Source: Patescibacteria group bacterium | Lineage (GTDB): Bacteria; Patescibacteriota; Minisyncoccia; UBA6257 | NCBI GenBank assembly: GCA_022705545.1 | Contig: JAKJEG010000017.1 | Location: 1 to 6,447, forward strand | Length of the DNA stretch: 6,447 nt | Direction: 5' to 3' | Part shown: piece after piece, positions 1 to 5,203 of the stretch | Position numbering within the stretch: the first letter of the stretch is position 1 | How the letters are laid out: each line of letters opens with the position of its first letter | Notes under the pieces: generated by a model | What the model was told of the DNA's origin: nothing | The model's database searches: none | The model's input: the letters and a program-made list of their open reading frames with translations, nothing else | Position numbers and translations under genes: made by a program

Positions 1-57
1 CCCTCCTACTAAAGGTACGTCTTTTATGGAAATATCTTTAAACCAACGAATAAACAT
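1..57 (-). CDS. ppsA: Phosphoenolpyruvate synthase, N-terminal fragment (probable)
   Basis: Reading leftward from an ATG at 57-55 gives 19 open codons to the window edge: MFIRWFKDISIKDVPLVGG. The stretch WFKDI...KDVPLVGG matches the start of phosphoenolpyruvate synthases, which continue with GKNASLGEM in the nucleotide-binding domain. The family enzyme (pyruvate, water dikinase) converts pyruvate and ATP to PEP, AMP and phosphate in the cytoplasm, feeding gluconeogenesis or running in reverse in some fermenters. Only the first residues are visible, so catalytic residues cannot be judged. The start has no Shine-Dalgarno sequence: the bases before the ATG are AT-only. Two TATAAT boxes lie upstream (73-78 and 119-124). 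It follows polX on the same strand after about 260 bp of repeat DNA. Another protein with the same N-terminal motif, such as pyruvate phosphate dikinase, is a less likely alternative. Confidence 0.7.
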   Translation of the reverse strand, partial: MFIRWFKDISIKDVPLVGG

Positions 58-72
58 AATTTTAATTTATTA

Positions 73-127
73 ATTATAATTTTAAAAGAGAACAGTTCTT
101 CTTAGTTGCATTCATTAAATTATAACA
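73..127 (-). promoter_or_regulatory. Candidate promoters for ppsA
   Basis: Two -10 elements face the ppsA start. The distal one, TGTTATAAT at 119-127, is an extended -10 lying at the edge of the duplicated module and is identical to the element in front of polX; it would give a leader of about 55 nt. The proximal one, TATAAT at 73-78, sits 16 nt before the ATG and would give a leader of only about 10 nt, matching the missing Shine-Dalgarno. Neither has a good -35 hexamer. A short 11-bp palindrome, AGAACAGTTCT (89-99), lies between them and could be an operator or chance. Confidence 0.4.
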
Positions 128-308
128 TAAACCTTTTATTTAGTTAACGAGTTAACGAATTGAAATAGCTAACAACCAAAATAAAATGTATATGGTTTAG
201 AGTTGAAAGGATTTTTTACCCTAAACCTTACCTTTTCACCATACTGGCGTTATAACCCCTAAACTCTTTACCCTAACCAGTTCATTAACGACTTGCGATG
301 TCGTTAAT
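115..308. repeat. Intergenic repeat module, left copy
   Basis: This stretch between ppsA and polX is a diverged direct copy of 2073-2320. Shared blocks include 28 identical bases (122-149 = 2091-2118), 43 identical bases (206-248 = 2222-2264), 29 identical bases (261-289 = 2277-2305) and 14 identical bases (291-304 = 2306-2319). Within it are a GTTAACGA tandem (143-158), two heptamers GTTTAGA and GTTGAAA (195-208), G/T-rich heptamer-like motifs on the opposite strand, and the stem-loop at 284-308. Read on the minus strand, the module runs from the polX 3' end to the ppsA promoter. No coding potential was seen in 58-314. Confidence 0.85.
284..308 (-). other. Stem-loop just after polX
   Basis: ATTAACGAC (284-292) and GTCGTTAAT (300-308) form a perfect 9-bp inverted repeat around the loop TTGCGAT, 6 bp beyond the polX stop codon. 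It could cap the polX transcript, but no T-run follows it on the minus strand, so it is not a canonical intrinsic terminator. The loop plus inner stem, CTTGCGATGTC, recurs at 2307-2317 and 2646-2656. Confidence 0.6.
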
Positions 309-314
309 TGTTAA

Positions 315-2063
315 TTAATTCATCTTTTTCTCAAAAAATGCCAATATTTTTTCTATTTCCCAGCTGTTAATAATATCTTCTTTCTCTGCCCACCCTCTTC
401 TTGCCTGAGCAATCCCAAATTCAATAAATCTTAATTGGTCTTTATGGTGCGAATCGGTATTAATAATCATTTTCACTCCCATTGCTACTGCTTTTCTAAT
501 ATTTTTATCATTTAAATCTAAGCGGTCCGGAAAAGAATTTATTTCTAAGGCTACTTGATATTCTTTGGCAGCCTTAAGAATTTTATCAAAATCTATTTGA
601 TATTCATCCCGCCGATTAATCAAGCGGCCAGTTGGATGAGAAATAATATTAACATTAGGATTTTTTATTGCTCTGATAATCCTTTCGGTCATTTCTTCTT
701 TCGTTATTTTCATACGAGAATGAACTCCAGCAATAACATAGTCTAACTGAGATAAAACTTTATCCTCAATATCCAAGGAACCGTCATTCAAAATATTGGC
801 TTCACATCCCTGAAGGATTTTAAATTTTTTTGATTGAAATTTTGAGTTTAATTTTTCAATTACTTTCCGCTGAGCTAAAAGTTGTTTTTCATTTAATCCA
901 TTTTCTATGCGTAAAAATTTTGTATGGTCAGAAATTCCTAAATACTGATAGCCTTTTTTTCTCGCTGCTTTAATCATTTCTTCAATTGAATTTTCTCCTC
1001 CATCCCAGTTAGAATGGCAGTGCAAATCTCCTTTAATTTCATTATAGCCAATAATCTCCGGCAATTGATTGTTTAAAGCCGCTTCTATTTCCCCGGTATT
1101 TTCCCGAAGTTCTGGTTCAATATAAGCAAAGCCTAAAGTTTGATAAATTTCCTCTTCAGTTTCACCAGCAATTCTTTTCCTACCTTTAAATAAACCATAT
1201 TCATTAAGCTTTAAACCTTTCTCTAAAGCTATTTTTCTTAGAACAATATTATGCTCCTTGGAACCAGTAAAATATTGAAGAGCAGCCCCAAATTCATAAT
1301 CTTCTACTACCCGCAAATCAGCATCAATCCCTAAATCAAATCTAACTGACGATTTTGTTAAACCATAATCCCAAACTTTAATTATCCCTTCTAAATTAGT
1401 AAAAACATCCATTATTTTTTTAGCGCCATTGGGATAATTTTTTTTAACAGTGACCAAAAGATCAATATCGCCAATTGTTTCTTTTCTCCGCCTTAAAGAA
1501 CCAGCCAAAGAAATTTTTTCTACTTCTTTCAGTCTTTTTAATTCTTGGATGATTTTATCTGCCACCATTAACGCTTCAGAAATCAAAAATCGTCCTTTTG
1601 ATCTTTTTAAAAATTCAATGGCTTCTAAAATATTTTTTTCTGATTTTTCTCCAAAATTCTCCAAATTTCTGATTTTCCCCTCGTGAGCTGCTTTTTCCAA
1701 ATCTTCAAGATTTTTTATTTTCAAATGCTCATAAAGGGCTTTAATGGTTTTTGGACCAATTCCTTCTACTAGCATCAATTCATCAAGATTCACTGGAATT
1801 TTCTTTTTTTGCTGCTCAAATTCTTTAATTTTACCAGTTTTTAAATATTCAATAATTTTATCCGCCAAACTTTCTCCTACTCCGGGAATACTTAATAAAC
1901 CTTCTTTCCCCTGTTTTTTATAAATATCTTCAACATTTTCACTAATAGTTTGTAATCCTAAGGCTGCTTTTTGATAAGCTTCTGGTTTAAAAGGAACATC
2001 ATCCATTTTCAAATAAATAGCCATTTTCTGAAAAATATTGGCTAATTCTAAATTTTTATTCAT
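315..2063 (-). CDS. polX: DNA polymerase/3'-5' exonuclease PolX (family X with PHP domain)
   Basis: A full-length bacterial/archaeal-type PolX of 582 residues (numbered from the ATG at 2063; a GTG at 2069 would add two). It is a gap-filling polymerase for DNA repair with a metal-dependent PHP nuclease. Order of parts: an N-terminal lyase-like region with helix-hairpin-helix motifs at about 56-74 (IPGVGESLADKI) and 96-113 (VEGIGPKTIKAL); palm with GS at 188-189, catalytic GDID (D199, D201) and the third acid D249 in DADLRVV; thumb motif YFTGSKEHN at 264-272; C-terminal PHP domain from about 346. All PHP metal-ligand positions are filled: H348 and H350 (DLHCH), D354, H380 (SDH), E421, H448, H476 and D537/H539 (TDSH), so both activities look intact. 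The stop is TAA at 317-315. There is no Shine-Dalgarno; the promoter is so close that the mRNA may be leaderless. It stands alone between two direct repeat modules. Family assignment is firm; cellular role follows from the family. Confidence 0.96.
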   Translation of the reverse strand: MNKNLELANIFQKMAIYLKMDDVPFKPEAYQKAALGLQTISENVEDIYKKQGKEGLLSIPGVGESLADKIIEYLKTGKIKEFEQQKKKIPVNLDELMLVEGIGPKTIKALYEHLKIKNLEDLEKAAHEGKIRNLENFGEKSEKNILEAIEFLKRSKGRFLISEALMVADKIIQELKRLKEVEKISLAGSLRRRKETIGDIDLLVTVKKNYPNGAKKIMDVFTNLEGIIKVWDYGLTKSSVRFDLGIDADLRVVEDYEFGAALQYFTGSKEHNIVLRKIALEKGLKLNEYGLFKGRKRIAGETEEEIYQTLGFAYIEPELRENTGEIEAALNNQLPEIIGYNEIKGDLHCHSNWDGGENSIEEMIKAARKKGYQYLGISDHTKFLRIENGLNEKQLLAQRKVIEKLNSKFQSKKFKILQGCEANILNDGSLDIEDKVLSQLDYVIAGVHSRMKITKEEMTERIIRAIKNPNVNIISHPTGRLINRRDEYQIDFDKILKAAKEYQVALEINSFPDRLDLNDKNIRKAVAMGVKMIINTDSHHKDQLRFIEFGIAQARRGWAEKEDIINSWEIEKILAFFEKKMN

Positions 2064-2072
2064 ATTCACTTT

Positions 2073-2320
2073 TTAAATTATAACATAAATATAACATAAA
2101 CCTTTTATTTAGTTAACGGGTTAATTACAACAAAATAACCAACAACTAAAATAAAATGGGTATGGTCTATGGTTAAAAGGTAACGAAGCCCGTATCGTTT
2201 AGGGTCAAAGGTTAAGAGTTAAAAGGATTTTTTACCCTAAACCTTACCTTTTCACCATACTGGCTTTATAACCCTTAAACTCTTTACCCTAACCAGTTCA
2301 TTAACACTTGCGATGTCGTG
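2073..2320. repeat. Intergenic repeat module, right copy
   Basis: Direct, longer copy of 115-308, lying immediately upstream of polX. Relative to the left copy it carries a small tandem duplication (ATAACATAA at 2082-2090 region and again at 2091-2099) and an enlarged centre: four heptamers GTTTAGG, GTCAAAG, GTTAAGA, GTTAAAA at 2197-2224, where the left copy has two. It can fold as an imperfect hairpin with three in-register arms: 2160-2166 with 2254-2260 (7 bp), 2175-2183 with 2244-2252 (9 bp) and 2197-2205 with 2234-2242 (9 bp). It ends in a degenerate version of the polX 3' stem-loop at about 2300-2320. No gene was seen in it. Confidence 0.85.
2077..2085 (-). promoter_or_regulatory. Extended -10 promoter of polX
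   Basis: The minus strand reads TGTTATAAT, a perfect TATAAT (2077-2082) with the TGn extension. The expected start of transcription is about 2069-2071, at or a few bases before the GTG (2069) and ATG (2063) start candidates, so the polX message would be leaderless or nearly so. The -35 region (about 2100-2105, AAAGGT) is poor, as is common for extended -10 promoters. The element belongs to the duplicated module and also occurs at 119-127. Confidence 0.5.
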
Positions 2321-2324
2321 AATT

Positions 2325-2402
2325 TCTCGTAAAATTTGTCATTGCGAGCGAAGCGAAGCAATCTCGTAAAATTTGTCATTGCGAGCGAAGCGAAGCAATC
2401 TC
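2325..2402. repeat. 37-bp perfect tandem repeat containing two forward palindromic units
   Basis: 2325-2361 is repeated exactly at 2362-2398, with four more matching bases. Each copy holds TGTCATTGCGAG, CGAAGCGAAG, then CAATCTC. This is the forward form of a palindromic intergenic repeat widespread in environmental bacterial genomes (recalled, not searched). Perfect identity against a heavily diverged background points to recent duplication. When translated, the array gives peptides such as VIASEAKQS and RAKRSNL, which are known from spurious predicted proteins. Confidence 0.9.
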
Positions 2403-2468
2403 TACCGAAGGTAGGTACCTTTAAGAAATTTTCAATTATCAATTTTCAATTGAAACCCCCTGCGGGGG
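2402..2468. repeat. Spacer between opposed palindromic units, with small hairpins
   Basis: This AT-rich spacer separates the forward and inverted units. It contains CTACC-GAA-GGTAG (2402-2414, 5-bp stem), TTCAATT...AATTGAA (2431-2437 with 2448-2454) around a short TCAATT-type repetition, and CCCCC-TGC-GGGGG (2456-2468, perfect 5-bp stem). The two GC hairpins abut the outer ends of the palindromic units, as if they were part of the element. Confidence 0.6.
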
Positions 2469-2592
2469 AGATTGCCACGCTCACTGCGTTCGCTCGCAAT
2501 GACAGAAAAAGGGAGATTGCCACGGTCGGCCTAACGGCCTCCCTCGCGATGACAAAAAGGAGATTGCCACGCCCTTCGGGCTCGCAATGACA
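2466..2592. repeat. Three inverted palindromic repeat units with variable cores
   Basis: Units at 2466-2504, 2511-2554 and 2559-2592 each begin GGAGATTGCCACG and end CTCGCAATGACA (CTCGCGATGACA in the middle one). These ends are inverse complements of the ends of the two forward units at 2338-2402. The cores differ and are mostly self-complementary: a GC-rich core with CACTGCGTTCG; one with two GGCC boxes (CGGCCTAACGGCC); and a perfect GCCC-TTC-GGGC hairpin (2571-2581). The whole stretch can pair with the forward units into a long stem. The units are separated by runs of five A. No gene lies here: the open frame across 2336-2590 is repeat-encoded. Confidence 0.88.
2554..2592 (-). terminator. 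Possible terminator of the queA transcript formed by a palindromic unit
   Basis: Transcripts leaving queA meet, on the minus strand, ATTGC...GCCC-GAA-GGGC...GCAAT followed by CTCC and five T (complement of AAAAA at 2554-2558). The next unit is likewise followed by five T (2506-2510). The stem is interrupted and CTCC separates it from the T-run, so efficiency is doubtful. It is the best intrinsic-terminator candidate after queA. Confidence 0.35.
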
Positions 2593-2605
2593 GTAAAACT
2601 GTCAG

Positions 2606-2634
2606 TTTTGAGATTTGAGGTTTGAGATTTGAGA
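2606..2634. repeat. 7-bp periodic tract (TTTGAG-R)
   Basis: TTTGAG recurs with exact 7-bp spacing at 2607, 2614, 2621 and 2628, the seventh base being A or G. The tract lies between the palindrome array and the queA 3' end. A small inverted repeat, AAAACT-GTC-AGTTTT (2595-2609), overlaps its start. Its period matches that of the degenerate heptamers in the flanking module. Confidence 0.8.
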
Positions 2635-2638
2635 TATC

Positions 2639-2661
2639 TTAATGGCTTGCGATGTCAATAA
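2639..2661 (-). other. Third copy of the TTGCGAT-loop stem-loop, after queA
   Basis: TTAATGGC and GTCAATAA flank the loop TTGCGAT and pair at six of eight positions. The 11-mer CTTGCGATGTC (2646-2656) is identical to 292-302 and 2307-2317. As with polX, this copy lies just beyond a gene's stop codon (18 bp), suggesting a recurring 3'-end element. No T-run follows. Confidence 0.5.
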
Positions 2662-2674
2662 TTACATTTTAAAA

Positions 2675-3718
2675 TTAAATAATAAATATCGCATCTCCAA
2701 AAGAATAAAACCGGTATTTTTTTTCTTGAGCCTCTTGGTAGGCCTTAAAAATCAAATTTTTATCAGCAAAAGCAGAAACTAATAAAAGCGGCGTTGATTG
2801 GGGAAGATGAAAATTAGTGATTAAAGCATCAATAAATTTAAATTGATAACCAGGATAAATAAACAATTCGGTCCAATTTTCCTGACCAGTAATTTTTCCT
2901 TCATGGCTAATAGTTTCCAAAACCCTCGTTACCGTAGTACCAACAGCAATAATTCTTTTTCCTTTATCTTTGGCTTGATTGAGACGAGAAGCAGTTTCTG
3001 GAGAAATTCTAAAATATTCCCGCTCCATCTGATGATGTTCTACTTTTTGGCTCTTGATTGGTAAAAAGGTTCCTAAACCGACATGAAGAGTAATAAATTC
3101 TATTGCTACTCCTTTCTTGTTGATTTCTTCAATTAATTGGCTGGTAAAATGAAAACCGGCTGTCGGAGCAGCAATAGAACCAAGCTCTTGAGCGTAAACA
3201 GTTTGATAGTTTAAAAAAGATTTTTCAGTTGGATTTTTAATATAAGGCGGAAGCGGCATTTCGCCAAGCTGATAAATTATTTCTTTTAATTTTTGATCTT
3301 TTTGATTAAACTCAACTACCAGCTGATAGTTCAATTTTTCTTTAATAACTAATGATAATTCATTATTAAAATTTATGATGTCCCCTTTTTTCAATTTTGG
3401 ACCGCCAATAGCCAACCATCTTGCCGGCCAAATTTGAGCATTAAAAAATGGCTGATTTTCTGGCCTAATCAACAAAATTTCTGCTGGTTTGTTATTTTTT
3501 TCTTTTTTTCCTAATAATCGCGCTGGTAAAACTTGACTATTATTTAGCACCAAAACATCGTTATCGCTTAAATAATTAGTAATTTCATAAAAATAGTGAT
3601 GAGAAATTTCCTGAGTTTTTCTATTTAAAATTAAAAGACGTGAATGGTCTCGCGGTTCAATCGGTTCTTGAGCGATTAAACTTCTGTCTAAAGGATAATC
3701 AAATTCTTTAATATCCAT
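2675..3718 (-). CDS. queA: S-adenosylmethionine:tRNA ribosyltransferase-isomerase QueA
   Basis: A complete 347-residue protein of normal family length. QueA transfers and isomerises the ribose of S-adenosylmethionine onto 7-aminomethyl-7-deazaguanine at the wobble position of Asp, Asn, His and Tyr tRNAs, forming epoxyqueuosine. Motifs in order: N-terminal YPL-RSLIAQEP with PRDHSRLL (8-29), LPARLLGKK (64-72), MPLPPYI (154-160), YQTVYA (171-176), GSIAAPTAGFHFT (180-192), LHVGLGTFLP (211-220), HHQMEREYF (228-236), VGTTVTRVLE (259-268), NFHLPQSTPLLLVSAFA (302-318) and a C-terminal YRFYSFGDA (335-343). The ATG at 3718-3716 lies inside the end of murC (11-bp overlap), so translation is probably coupled; only a weak GAAG precedes it. 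Stop is TAA. No other queuosine gene is in the window, so it may modify tRNA carrying an imported or separately made precursor. Confidence 0.97.
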   Translation of the reverse strand: MDIKEFDYPLDRSLIAQEPIEPRDHSRLLILNRKTQEISHHYFYEITNYLSDNDVLVLNNSQVLPARLLGKKEKNNKPAEILLIRPENQPFFNAQIWPARWLAIGGPKLKKGDIINFNNELSLVIKEKLNYQLVVEFNQKDQKLKEIIYQLGEMPLPPYIKNPTEKSFLNYQTVYAQELGSIAAPTAGFHFTSQLIEEINKKGVAIEFITLHVGLGTFLPIKSQKVEHHQMEREYFRISPETASRLNQAKDKGKRIIAVGTTVTRVLETISHEGKITGQENWTELFIYPGYQFKFIDALITNFHLPQSTPLLLVSAFADKNLIFKAYQEAQEKKYRFYSFGDAIFII

Positions 3719-5159
3719 TTTTCTTCAGTTTTTTAATAAAATATGCTACGTAATTGGCAATTTTCCCCGGCCCAATAAAAATTGAAACATCTTCTTTTTT
3801 TAATAAATTAAAAATTTTATTTTCCAAATCTGGATAATCGATTAAAAAAACTTGATTTAAGGCAAGATAATTTTTTTTGATAATTTCGTTTCTAATTATT
3901 TCTGAACTAACATTAAAAGAATTTATTTCGCTTGCTGAATCAATAGGCAGCAAAAAAAGATAGTCATTTTTCTTTAACAGAGAAAAAGCTTTGGCAAAAT
4001 CTTTAGAAAGCAGAAAAACCCGGGAATAACGATGAGGTTCAAAAACAACAAAGATTCTTTTCTGGGGAAAAAATGTTCGAATGTTTTCTAATGTTGATAA
4101 TAATTCTGTTGGGTGATGAGCATAATCGTCAATAACAATCACTTTATTTTGATAAACAAGTTCAAATCTTCTTTTTGCTCCCTTAAAATTTTCAAGGATC
4201 TTTATTCCTTTTTCTAAAGGGATACTTAATTCTAACAAAACCGACAAAGCAGCTAAAGCGTTGATAACATTTATTTTATTAATAGTTTTTAAATTAAGCT
4301 GATATTTCTTCTTTTGATAAAATATTTCACTTTTTATTTTAAATTCTTTTGAGTCAGAATTGAAATGATAAATATCAATTTTTTTAGCAAAAATTCCTTC
4401 TTTTGACGGCTTTAAACTAAAAGAGAAAATTTTATTTTTTAATTCCTTCCGATTCAAAAAACTTTTCAAAAAATTATCTCCAGTATTAATAATAATCTTA
4501 TGTTTCGTTTTGAGGGCAAATTTAAAAAAGGCATTTTTCAAGCAAGAAAAATCACCCTTGAACGGTCCTTTGGGATCTAAGTGATCATTATCAACGTTTA
4601 AAATAACTGAAATATAAGGCTGAACCTTTAAAAAAGAAGCGTCGTGTTCATCAGTTTCAATAACAGCATATTCCCCTTTTCCCCAACGACTGCCTAATGA
4701 CCATTGCTTGGTTTTAGCGCCTAAATAAATTATTGGGTCAAATTTTAAACTCTCCAATAAATAACCAATCATCGCTGTGGTAGTGCTTTTACCATGAGAA
4801 CCAGAAACAGCAATAACTTTTTTATTATCTAATAATTTTACTAAAAAATCAAAGCGATGAATAATAGGAATTTTTCTTTTTTTAGCTTCTTTGATTTCAA
4901 TATTATCTTTTGGAATTGAAGACGAATAAATAACTAATTGAGGATTTTGAATATTTTCTTTTCGATGACCAATAAAAATTTTTATTCCTCTTTTTTCCAA
5001 TGATTTTCTTAACGGAAAGTCTTTTTGATCAGAACCCGTAATCTCCATCCCCCCTCTTTCTATTAATAAATTAACTAAAGAAATCATTCCTGATCCGCCG
5101 ATACCTATAAAATGAACTTTTTTAATTTTTTTAAAATCTATTGTTTTTATTTTCGCCAT
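3708..5159 (-). CDS. murC: UDP-N-acetylmuramate--L-alanine ligase MurC
   Basis: A complete 483-residue Mur ligase that uses ATP to join L-alanine to UDP-N-acetylmuramate, the first peptide step of cytoplasmic peptidoglycan precursor synthesis. The N-terminal UDP-binding domain has HFIGIGGSGM (16-25). The central ATPase domain has the P-loop GSHGKSTTT (120-128), ETDEHDASFL (168-177) and LNVDNDHLD (187-195). The C-terminal domain has AKRRFE (328-333), the MurC-type DDYAHHPTEL (344-353) and FEPHRYSR (373-380). The DDYAHHP and early GIGGSGM motifs favour MurC over MurD, MurE, MurF and Mpl; length fits MurC. The ATG at 5159 puts the glycine-rich motif at the usual place. No Shine-Dalgarno is visible; a GC-rich hairpin ends 18 bp before the start. 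It is second in the unit led by the small Cys-pair gene, with no promoter of its own seen. The stop TAA (3710-3708) falls inside queA. Confidence 0.97.
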   Translation of the reverse strand: MAKIKTIDFKKIKKVHFIGIGGSGMISLVNLLIERGGMEITGSDQKDFPLRKSLEKRGIKIFIGHRKENIQNPQLVIYSSSIPKDNIEIKEAKKRKIPIIHRFDFLVKLLDNKKVIAVSGSHGKSTTTAMIGYLLESLKFDPIIYLGAKTKQWSLGSRWGKGEYAVIETDEHDASFLKVQPYISVILNVDNDHLDPKGPFKGDFSCLKNAFFKFALKTKHKIIINTGDNFLKSFLNRKELKNKIFSFSLKPSKEGIFAKKIDIYHFNSDSKEFKIKSEIFYQKKKYQLNLKTINKINVINALAALSVLLELSIPLEKGIKILENFKGAKRRFELVYQNKVIVIDDYAHHPTELLSTLENIRTFFPQKRIFVVFEPHRYSRVFLLSKDFAKAFSLLKKNDYLFLLPIDSASEINSFNVSSEIIRNEIIKKNYLALNQVFLIDYPDLENKIFNLLKKEDVSIFIGPGKIANYVAYFIKKLKKNGY

Positions 5160-5177
5160 TAAAATTTTTTTAAAATG

Positions 5178-5198
5178 AGCCCCGCCTTGGGCGGGGCT
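5178..5198 (-). terminator. GC-rich hairpin between the Cys-pair gene and murC
   Basis: AGCCCCGCC (5178-5186), loop TTG, GGCGGGGCT (5190-5198): a perfect 9-bp stem, nearly all G-C in an AT-rich region, starting 5 bp after the upstream stop codon. On the minus strand it is followed by CATTTT and then A-rich sequence, so it resembles an intrinsic terminator with a short T-tract. Since no promoter is visible between it and murC, partial read-through (attenuation) or a processing or stability role is more plausible than full termination. Confidence 0.55.
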
Positions 5199-5203
5199 GT
5201 GGT

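Noticed and set aside
115..308. Telomere or replication origin, from the TTTAGGG-like motifs
   Set aside because: The heptamers are few and degenerate, lie between genes on both sides, and no DnaA-box cluster or dnaA/parAB context is visible.
555..746. Plus-strand open frame opposite polX
   Set aside because: Antisense to the conserved PHP domain, with no family resemblance and no initiation signals.
1450..1686. Plus-strand open frame opposite polX
   Set aside because: Antisense to the polymerase palm and helix-hairpin-helix region; Ser/Phe-rich composition expected from an A-rich opposite strand.
2336..2590. An 84-codon open frame on the plus strand
   Set aside because: It lies wholly within the palindromic array and its peptide (RAKRSNL, VIASEAKQS, ARNDR, ASLAMT) is the translation of the repeats. 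Such products are familiar spurious database proteins; there is no ribosome site or domain.
2325..2592. CRISPR array
   Set aside because: The repeats are of mixed orientation with no regular unique spacers, the 37-bp tandem has no spacer, and no cas gene is present.
2070..2674. tRNA or other structured housekeeping RNA in the longest gene-free stretch
   Set aside because: No tRNA-like arms, CCA end or recognisable RNase P, tmRNA or SRP signature was seen; the structure is fully accounted for by repeats.
2843..3064. Plus-strand open frame opposite queA
   Set aside because: Antisense to conserved QueA motifs; no supporting signal.
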